NCBI GenBank assembly: GCA_015680685.1
Contig: MNCI01030304.1
Span: 854,219-918,218, forward strand
DNA: 64,000 nucleotides
Source of the DNA: Gnetum montanum
Lineage: Eukaryota > Streptophyta > Gnetopsida > Gnetales > Gnetaceae
Direction: 5' to 3'
A program made the translations under genes and the position numbers. Under the pieces are notes generated by a model. That model had not been told where the DNA came from. It searched no databases and saw only the letters and a list, made by a program, of their open reading frames with translations. This document shows, one piece after another, positions 1-10,745 of the stretch. Numbering within the stretch: the first letter of the stretch is position 1; every line of letters begins with the position of its first letter.

Positions 1-614
1 CACATGCCTAGTTGGAATCTTAACTACCTTTGTAATGTTAAGCATGCTTTGAGTTGCCACTAGAGGTTCATCATCATTGTGTTGATGATGGTTTCTAAGA
101 CCCCTTTGTTCTTGGCAAGCTCTATGATTATTGTTATCTCATTGATTGCCTTCATCGCAATTATTTCTCTACTGGCTTCTATCAGAACCAAAAGATGAAG
201 AGGAGTGTTTGAAATTGGATGAAGAGGATGAAGAGGAAGGTGGATCACCACAACAACCACAATGTCTACCACCAGCTCTTCACTTGTTACAACCACGATC
301 CTTAGATTACTTACCATTGTGATGCTTGCTCGAATCCTTGCCTTGATTTTCATCTTTTCCTAAACTTGGTTTTTAGTAGTGGACAATAGGTTCAAGGTCA
401 TATCCTCATCATCAATAATAGGGGGTGGAGAATCTTCATGTTGAGAACCCCCAAAGGAAGGATCCTCATTGTTAGTTTGGTTTAGCGAGAATAAGGGATT
501 GGTGAAGTGTTTTACCTTCACAAACTCATGGTGCTTCTCTTGGTGTTGATCTCTCCTGCATTGTGTTTTAGTGGGACGGTAGTCCCAAGTGTCATAAACA
601 TGCATAATGTATTC
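1..614 (-). pseudogene. Family A copy 1: gag fragment
   Basis: Decayed gag of a Ty3/gypsy element, read on the minus strand. It matches the gag segments at about 16020-16650 and 46900-47520 almost base for base in layout. In the gag frame it contains a Ser-rich stretch (codons TCC/TCT/TCA in a row near 200-240), an Asn/Arg-rich part and the WDYRP-containing N-terminal block near 570-600. The Val/Ile-rich reading frame over 60-353 is an out-of-frame translation of this same stretch. Stops and frame breaks are present, so it is not functional. The segment ends at an N (615) where the next contig is placed backwards. Confidence 0.75.
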
Positions 615-615
615 N

Positions 616-738
616 TAAGGTTCACCTACTAGAAGACTATTGCATCGGAAACTATAGAGTCCAAAAACTTTAACCAGATTGCACGTGAACGCTTTGTGAT
701 TCATATGGTTGGGCATAGGGGTGACTCAGCACTCATCA
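616..738. repeat. Family A copy 1: LTR end (in inverted contig)
   Basis: This piece ends in ACTCATCA at 738 and is the reverse complement of the LTR edge seen at 17050 and 47911 (TGATGAG...GGTACCCCTA...CAACCATA). In the true orientation it would abut the remainder of the LTR that starts at 1230. About 200 bases of LTR are missing at the contig join. Confidence 0.8.
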
Positions 739-756
739 TTGGTGTCATTTTTGGGA
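739..756 (+). other. Family A copy 1: tRNA primer binding site
   Basis: TTGGTGTCATTTTTGGGA directly follows the LTR end. It differs from the tRNA-Asp-type primer site TGGCGCCGTTGCCGGGGA used by Athila-like plant Ty3/gypsy elements mainly by C-to-T and G-to-A changes. It appears on the plus strand only because this contig is inverted. Confidence 0.7.
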
Positions 757-1228
757 ACTCTGTTTATTGAAATGTGTACTATCTTGGATTAGTGAATATT
801 ATTAATATTTTTGGAAAAACCCCAAGGTCGGCATCATTCTCAAAGAATATAATTATAAAAGCACATTGATAATTTTATTTATTTTGCAAAATGTCTTCTT
901 CTTCTCACAAGCATGAAGACATTAAACCATTGGTCTCACAAGAATACAAAGTGGTATATACTTATCCAGATGAGCATGTGCTTGACTTTACCTTCATCCT
1001 ACATTAGGATGAGCAACTGTAATGGCATGATATGGAGGGCAACATCATAATGCCCCCTGATCGATCTTGCTTGGGATGCTATTTCAAACTCTTAAGAGGT
1101 TGGGCATCCTAGATCTTTAAGAGGAATACATTATGCATGTTTATGACACTTGGGACTACCGTCCCACTAAAACACAATGCAGGAGAGATCAACACCAAGA
1201 GAAGCACCATGAGTTTGTGAAGGTAAAA
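757..1228 (+). pseudogene. Family A copy 1: leader and gag N-terminus (inverted contig)
   Basis: Leader of about 130 bases, then a gag start ATG at about 891 (MSSSSHKHED as read), followed by the YTYPDEHVLDFTFIL block that copies 2 and 3 also carry. An in-frame TAG after this block and others further on disable it. It continues into the sequence shared with 510-614, which shows that it belongs to the same element. Confidence 0.7.
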
Positions 1229-1229
1229 N

Positions 1230-1861
1230 CATCCTAACATAAGCATTTGGTCCCACTTTTCATACATGTCCTAAAGCCATGTATCCATTGCTAGGTTACC
1301 AAGCGCTACGCTACTAGGTGCACCAAGCAATAATGTTGCTAAGATTACCAAGCGAATACATGTTTATGCTTGAATCGTTTGTACTTATGTGTTTAATCTA
1401 TTTAGCTTAATTAATTGATTGATTTCTCGAAGCCTAAGTTAGTTTAATTAATGACATAATTCATAAAAATAATAAATGCATAAACAAATCATTAATCTAT
1501 TCTAAGTGCTACAAAGTTTGATCAAAAGGTTCATCTTTATTATCATACACACTAGTGTGGTTGAGGTACAACAATGCTCAAATAAAGATCAGTATACTTT
1601 CTAACTCTTATTGCGGGCACTCAGAGAAATATTCTAGCTTTTAAATGAACAAGCTACAAGAGCTCTACTACTACTATGACTTGAATGATGCATAAACACG
1701 ATTGAGAGTTTGTATTTATAGTTTTTACCATAGGACTACATCGACGACGGCCCATTGATGTAGCAAACACTACGTCGATGCGACCTCATCAATAGGGTAA
1801 CACCACATAAACAAGGCCCTGTTGATGGGGGCCCTTCAATGTGACACTTTGACACTCATCA
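1230..1861 (-). repeat. Family A copy 1: 5' LTR remainder
   Basis: Homologous to the right two thirds of the LTRs at 17050-18016 and 47911-48838. It carries the TACCAAGCGCTACGCTACTA short repeats, a minus-strand AATAAA, a minus-strand TATA box (ACTATAAATAC near 1715-1725) and the GGGCCCTTCAATG-type U3 motifs. It ends in CTCATCA at 1861, followed by TAAGG, as in the other two copies. Confidence 0.8.
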
Positions 1862-3290
1862 TAAGGCAATATGCCTAGAATAATGCCTCTTAGATGGCAT
1901 AGTTAAGGTTCTAGTACTAGGTTTTAAATCGAGTACCTTTGAATGCAAAGTAATACCAGCTAACTAAATGATATTTTTTTCCTTAAATGAATTATTTGGG
2001 TGGCTGGTTGTGGTTTCCTACTATGGTGAATCACTTAACTTTGTTTGTCATTCTTTTCCTTCACTCATGAATTTGAACAAATTTTTAGTTCTTTAGTCCT
2101 TAGGTAGATGGCTTTTTCGTTGCTTCTCTAGGATAATGCTACACTACCATCACTCTACTAGCTAGTGTAGTGGCTCTGGTGATTTCTTTGCAATCGTTGC
2201 TACTACACTTTGCTTTGTTCTACTTTGTCCTAGTGGTGCTCTATGTAGTTTTTCACTTAAAATCTTTATGAACCTATCTAGAAGGTTGGATTTTCATTGC
2301 TATCACAGGGCACATCTATGCATCTATCCCTATTCCATCTGGGAAGTTAGTTTTGGCTATCCCTCTGATTGTTGTGGTAGTCATGCTCTGTAGTCTTTGC
2401 GTTGTCTTTGTGCTTTGATGGGCTTCTTCCAATCCTTATGCTCCTTCTCACTAGGGAAGTACCTCCAACCCTTCTAATTCTAATTTTCTCCTTCCTAATG
2501 ATATTTTTGATGTCGTTTCTAAAGATTTTTGTATATGTTTCATCTATCTTCAAACTGTGGATTTTCTATCATGTTCAACAAGTATAAATACCTAAATCAA
2601 AATATCCTATAGCAATAGGATATTTAATTTTCTCATGTCCATTACTATGCTTAAAAATTTATTCAAGTAGAAATCTCTAAGGCCTCTCAAGTTGAGAAGG
2701 CACTCTCTATCTAAATTTTTCCAGCACACAATGCAACTCTCATCACACATACTTGGAAATTTGATTTTAATGTTAAGAACCCAACCTATAATATTATCCC
2801 TTTCTGTGTTGAGTTGCCAAATCTTCCCCTAACTTTTTCTTCCATAGAGAAGGACATTGTGAGTACCCTTGGTTGTATCATTTCATACCATGGTATTAAG
2901 GTTAATAGAATTTAGTTTCATCGTTACTATATTGAACTTGATAGCTCTCATAGGGAGAACTCCCTAGCCTTTGAAACTAGAAAAAAACTCTTTGCTCAAG
3001 AAGTTAATTATTTTAATCTTCATAATTCTTGTAGCTACTATCATCTAGTTGAGCATCATATCTTTGCATGTCCCTTTTTAGCCAAGATAAAATAATTAGC
3101 TGAGCTTCATTAGTTACACTTATGTCTATTTCTTGTGAAATGTGAGGAACCTTCATTGAATTCTACTACATGTCATTTTGATTCCTTTTCCCATGATACT
3201 AAATAGCTTCCATCCCTTGAACATGTAAATAGAATACTAAAGATTCAGCTCATGCTAAAATTCCTCTAAGAAATAGAAGAAAAAAATGTA
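1862..3290 (+). mobile_element. LINE (L1-like) 5' part, flank copy 1
   Basis: Collinear with 18017-19480 and 48839-50100. In the plus frame over about 2740-3000 it encodes the block seen best at 49745-49990 (VELPNLPL...HRYYIELDSS...FETR), which resembles the DUF4283-type N-terminal domain of plant LINE ORF1 proteins. Upstream lies about 850 bases of decayed ORF1 or 5' region. Unlike copy 3, it does not continue into endonuclease and reverse transcriptase: around 3290 it passes into an unrelated minus-strand gene remnant. Several stop codons are present. Confidence 0.6.
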
Positions 3291-3339
3291 AGGATTTCAA
3301 ATGTTTTACCTCATAATATGCTTTTACAATTCTTGCAAA

Positions 3340-4614
3340 AATACTCTTCGCAGGATAAGATGTAATTGTACAAATTTGAAACATTCTAGCTAACAATATG
3401 CTTCCACAATTCTACCTGTTTTTGAAACTGGTGTTGGAATAACTTCTATGATATCTTCCAAAAATGATTCAAAAGTATTTCTTTCAAATTTTTTCACAAC
3501 TTCCAAGGATTTTTCATTTGTTGACTTAATTTCATCCTATTTTTTACTGGAATAAATGACTCTTGAAGAGTCTAGCCCTGTGAGACACTTACCTTCCTAA
3601 TATTCTGATCAACTCCTATAACCATTTTTAGACTAGGTGCATACATGATTTTGTTCAAAGAGATATTATCATCAAATCTAAGAGTCTTACAGAAAGAAGG
3701 AGACCCTTGTAGGCCATCAAAGTGACTCAACAATTTCCCTTTTATTGGGGCCTAAGGACATGACTTTTAGTGATAAGATACCATATCTTTCTCAGGGCTA
3801 GATAATTCTATCTAACTTTCATCTTCTATACTTGATGGTCATGTCTAACAGAATGTGTTTTTTCTTGGAAAGATTTTGTGCTATCCAGAAAATCTTCAAG
3901 GCAGCACCTAGCTTTACATTTTCTTGGTGCTAAAGGACATCGATCATATTCTGGCTTTACCTTATTCTAATTCTTTTTTAGGTTTGCAACTGATTTCAAT
4001 TTTGAAGACAACACCATGTCTGAAGGAGGACAAGGACAACCATGGCCCTTGGTAAATCCTTTGTTTTCAAAATCACAGTGAGGCATGCCCTGACAAGATG
4101 CATTTGTAAACCATTCCTTAGAAGGATTCATTTGCACCTTGAGGTTGTTGTTCAAGGTGGTTTTCTTAGCATTTGCATTTGTTTGCAGAGCTTAGTTTCC
4201 TACCCTAACTTTTGTTGAGGCCTGTGTCTATGCTTATGCCTATGCTTTTGCAACTTTCTAACCACAAGAAGTCTAAATTACACTAGGCATGAGCACCTAC
4301 TCCTTCTTCTTGGCCAAGGGAGATTTGGACATTAAAGGTTTGAAAGAAGAAGCTGCAATTGTAACTAGAATTGGAACACAACTAACATCTGTAATCTTTT
4401 TACCTGCAACCTTGTTTTGCAAACCATCACATTGAGTTTTAAATGAAATAATTCTACATTCAATCCTAGATTGACCTAAGGTGTTCTACAAATGTGGTTG
4501 GTTTAGCATGGTTTTGGTTTTAGAACAAGTTTAGATTATGCTAGGCTCAAAAATCACAAGTGCCACTTTTACAATTGCAAACTTCCTAACACTAGTTCCC
4601 AAGTTTCTAGCCAT
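3340..4614 (-). pseudogene. Decayed gene of unknown family, copy 1
   Basis: Minus-strand coding remnant starting at an ATG at 4614 (MARNLGTSVRKFAIVK as read). It is collinear with copy 2 at 19510-20805. Open blocks include ones with CPCPPSDMVLSSKLKS (about 3975-4040) and SHFDGLQGSPSFCKTL (about 3680-3730). I do not recognise the family. The protein is Lys/Ser-rich with two Cys-rich patches and no retroelement motifs. Stops are mostly TAG/TAA/TGA at sites where copy 2 has CAG, CAA, CGA or TGG-like codons. The segment looks like a cellular gene fragment carried between repeats, intronless over its visible length. Confidence 0.5.
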
Positions 4615-5030
4615 GACAAAGGAGTATTTCCTACTCTCTCACAATCTAGTTGAAATGCTTACAATTCTAGGAAACAAGAAACTAAAAAGTGCTTGAAAAG
4701 AAACAAAGTTGCTACTTGTTGTTCTATGTGAAGACAAAATACAAAAGAAAAAGAAATCCAAAGATACCCGGGAAGTTGAATCAGCCAGTCTATAAATGAA
4801 ATTTGTTGTTGTTAAGGAAGATAAAATCAACATAGCAGCCCTGTAGTTGCAATAGTGCCAGTGCAAGAAGGAGAAAATTCTAAACTCAAGAATCAAGAGT
4901 AGAGCCGAGAGAGAGCACAAGCAGAGGGGAGAGGGAGAAAGAACAAGAATTGTAGGTGCACACATTAAATTGAATGCAATGGTCACTGAATTGAAATGTT
5001 TATCCCATATTTATCGAGCACCTAAAAAAA
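4615..5030 (-). promoter_or_regulatory. Leader and TATA promoter of decayed gene, copy 1
   Basis: Upstream of the ATG at 4614 lies a pyrimidine-rich leader of about 370 bases (CTCT-rich, like many plant 5' leaders). A TATA-like GATAAATATGGG lies on the minus strand near 5003-5020. Copy 2 keeps the same layout (TATA near 21200). The 115-codon frame over 4639-4986 falls in this leader and is probably not coding. Confidence 0.45.
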
Positions 5031-6130
5031 ATTAATTGGACATGTTGGGTGAGTCATTTTTCTTATTTTCATTTTTTCCTCTTTAAAAAGAATCCGCTTG
5101 TGTTATTAAATGAGAGTTATTTGTGTTTGTTACATGCTTTATAACATAGAAAATTGTTTTGTTGTATTCTTTAATTAGGATTCATGTTATAAATGTTATT
5201 AAATAAGAATGCAAATTTCAAGGTGCTCTTGACTTGATGTCTTTTGTAGTTAATTACGGTGTGAAAGGCATTATACATGATGGTACATGTATAGGGAAAG
5301 GTGTATACAGAAATCTACCAAAGTTTTATAAGTTGGTTGTATTTGCAATTCATTGATAATATTGATTTTATATTATTCAATTATAAATATGGGTGTTGAC
5401 TAAATTTATTTGATTATATAAGTACCCTACATCATTTTGGAATTAAAACTAGATAACTATGTGTACCTCTAGGACATATAGCTAACATGATACTTTCATA
5501 GAACTTAAGCAAAACTTAACTATATGTCAGTTTAACATACCCATCAAAATCAAGCCCATGACTTGCAAATCAAAAGTTATATTTTTAAACTTAATTATGA
5601 ATATTAAGCAATTAGAAAGTTAGGCATTACTTACTTTGTCCAAGAATGCAACTTGTGCTTTGCAAGTCACAAATTTGACCCCAAGTTGTATGTTGAGACA
5701 TGTGCTACATGAAAGACATGGTAAAAATATACATTTGTAGACTATGGTATTATGTAAATAACCATAACAATGATAAATATGAAGCAATTGTCAATGATAG
5801 ATGGCTCAACTACTTAGCTCATTATCTTGTTAGGGAAGAGATTATTATTTTGAGTCTCAATTGAGGCATTATTATATCCTTTTATAATTTTTCTAATGTA
5901 TCTTATTAGCTATATGTCTTAGGATGTAACTATAGTTAAATTATTTCAAGTTTCAACATTCTTAAATGTGAAGTAATTAAATATAGTCACTTGCATTATA
6001 GACAAACAATACTAGACTCATTAATTTATTAAGTAAATTACTTGGAGTTCATATATCCTATGTTAGATTAATTGTATTATAGGCAAGTTCAATGAATGGT
6101 TTTTAAAATAGCTTATTTTTTAAAGTAAGA
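5031..6130. other. AT-rich spacer
   Basis: No gene is visible. 5031-5722 is shared with 21220-21919, and its last 240 bases (5484-5722) appear a third time at 30213-30454. 5723-6130 is unique in the window. The last five bases (TAAGA, 6126-6130) nearly match TAAGG after the other LTR of family A copy 2, consistent with a target site duplication. Confidence 0.6.
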
Positions 6131-7075
6131 TGATGAGCGATGAGGTACCTCTATGCCCAACCGTATGAATCACGAAGCGTTTATGCATAATTCGGTCAAA
6201 TTTCATGGTCTCTATAGTTTCCAGTGCACTAGTCTTCTAGGAAATGAACCTTGCCCTAATAGTCATTCCTTGTCTTCCCAATTACACTTGTGATGCACAT
6301 GGTATGGTTAAGTGTAATCGAGGCATATGATTTTTATTTTTTTGTGTTTTATGTTCTTTGGTGCTTAAAGTAGAGAGATGAAGTAATTAAATAACTACTT
6401 TAGTGTAACTAACTAACTAATATCTAACTAGTCCTAACATAATCATTTGGTCCCACTTTCCATACACATCCTAAACCTATGTATCCACTACTAGGTTATC
6501 AAGCTCTACGCTACTGGCTGCACCAAGCATTAACGCTGCTGGGATTACCAAGTGAATATGTGTTTACACTCAAAGCAATCATACTTATGCATTTAATCTA
6601 TTTAGCTTAATTAATTAATTGATCGCTCAAAGTCTAATTTAGCTTAATTAAGGGCATAATTAATGAAAATAATAAATGCATAAACAAATCATTGATATAT
6701 TCTAAGTGCTGCAAGGTTTGATCAAAAGACCCGTCTTTATTGCCGTACATACTAGTGTGGTTTAGGTACAACAGTGCTTAAATAAAGATCTGTACACTTT
6801 TTGACTCCTGCTACAAGCACTCAGAGAAATATTCTAACTTTCAAATAGACAAACTGCAAGAGCTCTACTACTACTATCACTTGAATAATGCATAAACATG
6901 GTTGGGAGCTCATATTTATAGTTTTTGCCATAGGACTGCATTGACAGGGCCTTGTAGACCTAGCAAATGCTACATTGATGAGGCCTTGTTAATGGGGCAA
7001 CACGACATAAACGAGGCCCTATTGACAAGGCCACGTCAATGGAGGCCCATCAATGCAAAACTTTGATGCTAATCA
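6131..7075 (-). repeat. Family A copy 2: 3' LTR
   Basis: About 945 bp, homologous along its length to 17050-18016. It starts TGATGAGCGATGAGG and ends GATGCTAATCA, where the final CTCATCA has mutated. It holds the minus-strand TATA (ACTATAAATATGAGC, near 6915-6930) and the GGCC/TTGATG-type U3 motifs near its right end. Confidence 0.85.
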
Positions 7076-7089
7076 TACCCCCACGACTG
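7076..7089 (-). other. Polypurine tract next to 3' LTR
   Basis: On the minus strand this reads CAGTCGTGGGGGTA immediately before the LTR. The same string precedes the 3' LTR of family B copy 2 (37621-37633), so the plus-strand priming site is shared between the two families. Confidence 0.65.
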
Positions 7090-7370
7090 AATAAAAACTT
7101 GTCCTCGAGTTCCCTTACAAAATTGGGAAGGTATGGGATTATTAATTAACTCTTAACATAACAAAATTAAGTGCCTAGGTGTACAAATCAACATATTATA
7201 AAAAATTATGGTGTTCATGACATAAAATTGAACACCATGACATGACTACACAAAATTGTATAGCACATCCTCTGACCACATGAAGATGGTGGAGAAGATC
7301 AAACAAACCCAGGCAATGGAGGCTCTTGAGGTTCTTATGGACCTTCACCAACTTTAGGCATGTGTGGTAG

Positions 7371-10227
7371 CTAAGGTGGATGTGGTTGTCTTGTTGAAGC
7401 TACAACTTCCAGTGGAAGGTGGAAGGCATCCAGTAATTCCTTCATCTTCTCCTCCTTACTCCAGTGATCATTCATAGTCCACGTGGCATCACCAATGTGG
7501 GCTGGAATGAGAACATCCCATGGACAAGGCATTACTAGGAACATCTCCCTCACATTCAAAAACTAGGTAGCAAACTATTTGCATTTGATATTGAATGCCC
7601 TAACTATGCTTTACAGCTCCTGGTAGTCATTCATCCTCTTAGTTAGATTCTCAGCAATTGATCATTGATCAGTGAATCATGCCTTGAGAACTTAAAGTTT
7701 AGTGTTTTTCCACTGCAAACGTTTACTTGATCTCTTTGTGACGCTTGAAGTCAACCTTATACAACAAGTATGAGCTAGCCACTTATTTCTTAAGTTCTAA
7801 TCATAGTTGTTTGATAGTCAACATGGCCAAATTCACATAATGAAGATTTACGAGTTCCATGTATTCCATCATCTCCTCAATTTGCAACTCCTTCATGTGG
7901 ATTTTTGCTTTGTTGTAGGCATCTATCCCATCAATGATGGGTTGCTACAATTCTTTTGCTTGCTAGAGTTTTTGGAGAGTTTCATTCACTTTTGCCTTTG
8001 CCAACTAAATGTGTTTTTGATTTACTTCCTTTTGTAGACCAACCTATTCTCTATAATGATCCTTGACTCTCTCAAATTTTAGAGCCTTTAATTTCTAGGT
8101 AGCTACCTCGATTGCAGTTTTATAGCGAAGAGTGCAGACCTCCTCCATCGAGAGATTTCTATTTTCTACTTCCAATCTCATTAGTTTTATGTTTACTCTA
8201 GCTAGTTACTCCTACTATTAATGGATGAAATCTGTTAATTGTTGCTTATGCTCATCAACATTCCACAGGAGATGATTCTGTGCGGTCAACTATACATTCT
8301 CCTACGGAGTCTGATCCAAGGACTTTTGAATCTTGTGTTGTGTGATCATTGCCAAATATTGGTAGAATACCACTATCTCCATTACACCCTCAACCAATTT
8401 CATTGTGGTGTTAGGCTATTCAATAGATCCATCTCTTGTCAATGCTAGGTTGAGGAATGCGGGGTTGGTAATTTGGGCTCTTAATTTGGTAAGTTCAACA
8501 GCCAAGCATTCATTTAGCTCCTTGTTTATTTTAAGTTGCCCCTCCAAGATGATATTCTTGCCCCATACCTCTATCAGCTCTGACTGGGTTGTAGTAATAC
8601 TGTCTGAAAGGTCAAAGACAACTAGAAGTGGTTGCCTAGTTTCCACCAGTAGGTTTAGTAGTTCTTCGTGCTACACTACATTTATTCAACAAATAGTGAT
8701 TCTTGCAAACATCTACACATCCTTGAATGTAGTGATGCCTGGTACCAATGTCATAGGAGTGTTGAGCATTTCAGCAATATGGTCAGTAACCACTTCTGCT
8801 ACAATCTCCTACCCTTAGTGCTGCATCACCAATACCGTTGCTCCATCACCGTCCTCTACGAACATCGAGAAGGTTGCAGTGTTGTTCCTAAATATTTTTG
8901 AGAGTGACTGTTCTTCTGCAAGAGATACTATGACCTCTCTAGTGCTTAGATTCGACCTTATGGGCAACTACATACTTTGGGCTAAGAAAATGGATCCACC
9001 TTCACCCATCAATTTGATTTTCTGGGCCACCTCATTTAGGTGACTCATTACTAGTCTATACATGGATGGGTCCCTACCACTCATGCCTAGTAGTTGCTCT
9101 TATTCACTCAAAAGCCATTCTTGGTTTTCATGCAATCGTTGGGTAGTTGCAGTGATTTCCAGCACGGTTGTTTAAGTGGTAGGTGAAGGTGGTTGTTGTT
9201 GCTTCTCTTCTTGGATAGTCATTGTAGAGTGCTTGTCTTTCATCATTTTCACCTAGTTGGTGATCAAAACATGCTTGACAATGTCATTATTGTAACAAAT
9301 TATTCCTCCCCTCTAACAGAGTTTCCTGATGAGGCATGGGAAGGGGAGTGCCTTCCTACAATGTTCATTTTCTTTAAACTGCTTCTCCATCTCTAGATAG
9401 ATAAGCTATGGAAGGTTGCTGGAGAATCTCCCACACAAAGTAGTGCATGNTCTATGGAAGGTTGCTGGAGAATCTCCCACACAAAGTAGTGCATGCTCTG
9501 GCAAAGAAGGTAGTGATTTTTCTTGGCCTCATTGTGGGATTGAGGTGGAAGTTCATAATCTTGTAGTGAATCCTCTCTATTGGTGTGAGCGTGTTACACT
9601 CATTACGATCGGCACCATAGCACTGTTGAACCCATTATTTCTTAATGTTAGGATCCACATGCATTGGAATCTCAGCAAGACTTGCCCCTACTTCTGGTAA
9701 CCCAAACACTTATGTAATGACCTGCATTGAGTAGGACACTAAGATGTCCTTGATTTTGACTATTGAACCAACTTGCCTATTATTCCAGAATAAGAATGTC
9801 TCTCCCATGTACCACTCCCTGATGGAATTAACGATTGGCCAATGGGAGAGGCCTTTAGCTAGTCTTGCACTTCTTTTAGTGCTTGCTTTAGGAAAGGTAA
9901 AGTTTAACTCTTATAGCACTATTTTCTTAATCTCTCATGATCTAATCTAATTCAAGCAAGCTTCTATCAAGGTCACCTTAACATTTTCTTGTCGTGTTGG
10001 TGCATCATCTTAATGGGAGTGTTTTGTTGTTGTTGCTCGTTCTAGAATATATTTGATATTCTCCACCTCAGCCTCTTCTCTAAGAGGACTTGTGGCATGG
10101 GTTGCAAGCGATTCTTCCTAGGCCTATTCTTGGCCCCTTCCTGTTCTAGGCAATTTCTCCCTTGGTTGATACGGTCCTGCTTTGTATGTGTGCTTTTCTT
10201 TTTGTGCGATCTGTGATCACAACACAT
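7371..10227 (-). pseudogene. Family A copy 2: extra ORF in env position (decayed)
   Basis: Long minus-strand coding remnant between integrase and 3' LTR. The N-terminus (about 10227-10042) is very basic (HRSHKKKSTHTKQD as read). Next comes a domain matching 38698-39232 in copy 3 and residues 70-251 of the family B product. A coiled-coil part follows (for instance 8416-8646), and near the C-terminus there is a conserved block with MPCPWDVLIPAHIG (7480-7540), matching LPYPWEVPTPSNIG of family B. No signal peptide or membrane span is visible. Where family B has ATG at the start, this copy reads ATC after a conserved CAG. Function unknown; position is that of env-like ORFs in Athila/Calypso elements. 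Confidence 0.6.
9406..9495. repeat. 44-bp duplication around an N
   Basis: Bases 9406-9449 and 9452-9495 are identical and sit on either side of the N at 9450. Copy 3 has the sequence only once (38790 onward). This is an unmerged contig overlap, not a biological tandem repeat. Confidence 0.9.
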
Positions 10228-10614
10228 CTATGAAATAGTAGATATAATGTATAATTTTAAACTTTTTAATACCTTCTCTCATTAGTTAGTTATACTTTGT
10301 CTAAGGTTAGACCATGGCAGATTTATTATTTTATTAATTATTTATTTTAAATGTACCAGAGCTTATTGGGAAGGTTTAACTCTTGTCATTTGGTGTTTGA
10401 TAGTTGATTTCTTAGTTAAACCTTTGTGGGAATTATAAACATGGCAAAAAAATTTCCATCAAAAATGGCACATTTGTGGCCCCTGTGACAAAGAGCTTAC
10501 CTCTGATAGCTATAGGGGTTGAAGAAGTGATTTGGATAAATGGTTAGGAAGTTATGGGCTTCGAAAGTTTCTAGACTTTGAAAAATTGAAAAACTCCCTT
10601 CGTGTTTGAGAGAG

Positions 10615-10745
10615 AATGTAAACATTTATAAGTAGGTTTTGGTATGTATATACAATTTTTTACTTATGTTGACAAGGCCCTATATACTAGCCCTCATATA
10701 TAGGTCTGCCCCATCAACGGGGCCCCATATACAGAGCCCGTTAGG
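10615..10745 (-). promoter_or_regulatory. Family A copy 2: internal U3-like promoter before the extra ORF
   Basis: On the minus strand: GGGGCCCCGTTGATGGGG, then ATAGGGCCTTGTCAAC, then a TATA-like ACTTATAAATG (10624-10633) followed by a CTCTCTC leader. The same kind of GGGGCC/TTGATG motifs and a TATA box make up the U3 of this family's LTR (17860-18016). It lies about 400 bases upstream of the extra ORF start. Copy 3 has the same arrangement at 39960-40085. A role in transcribing the extra ORF is inferred. Confidence 0.5.

Larger units (their letters stand above)
510..1228. repeat. Perfect 105-bp inverted repeat flanking a misplaced contig
   Basis: Bases 510-614 are the exact reverse complement of 1124-1228, and both arms stop at a single N (615 and 1229). 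Elsewhere in the window the same family is about 10% or more diverged between copies, so a perfect match here means the same DNA was assembled twice. Flipping 616-1228 restores the expected order gag, leader, primer site, LTR on the minus strand. This is best read as an assembly inversion and not a biological hairpin. Confidence 0.9.

Noticed and set aside
360-716. 118-codon minus-strand frame
   Set aside because: Runs across the N at 615 and a backwards contig; not a real joined sequence.
4639-4986. 115-codon hydrophobic frame, with a partner at 20722-21156
   Set aside because: Lies in the CT-rich leader upstream of the likely start codon; Ser/Leu/Phe bias is what such leaders give in any frame.
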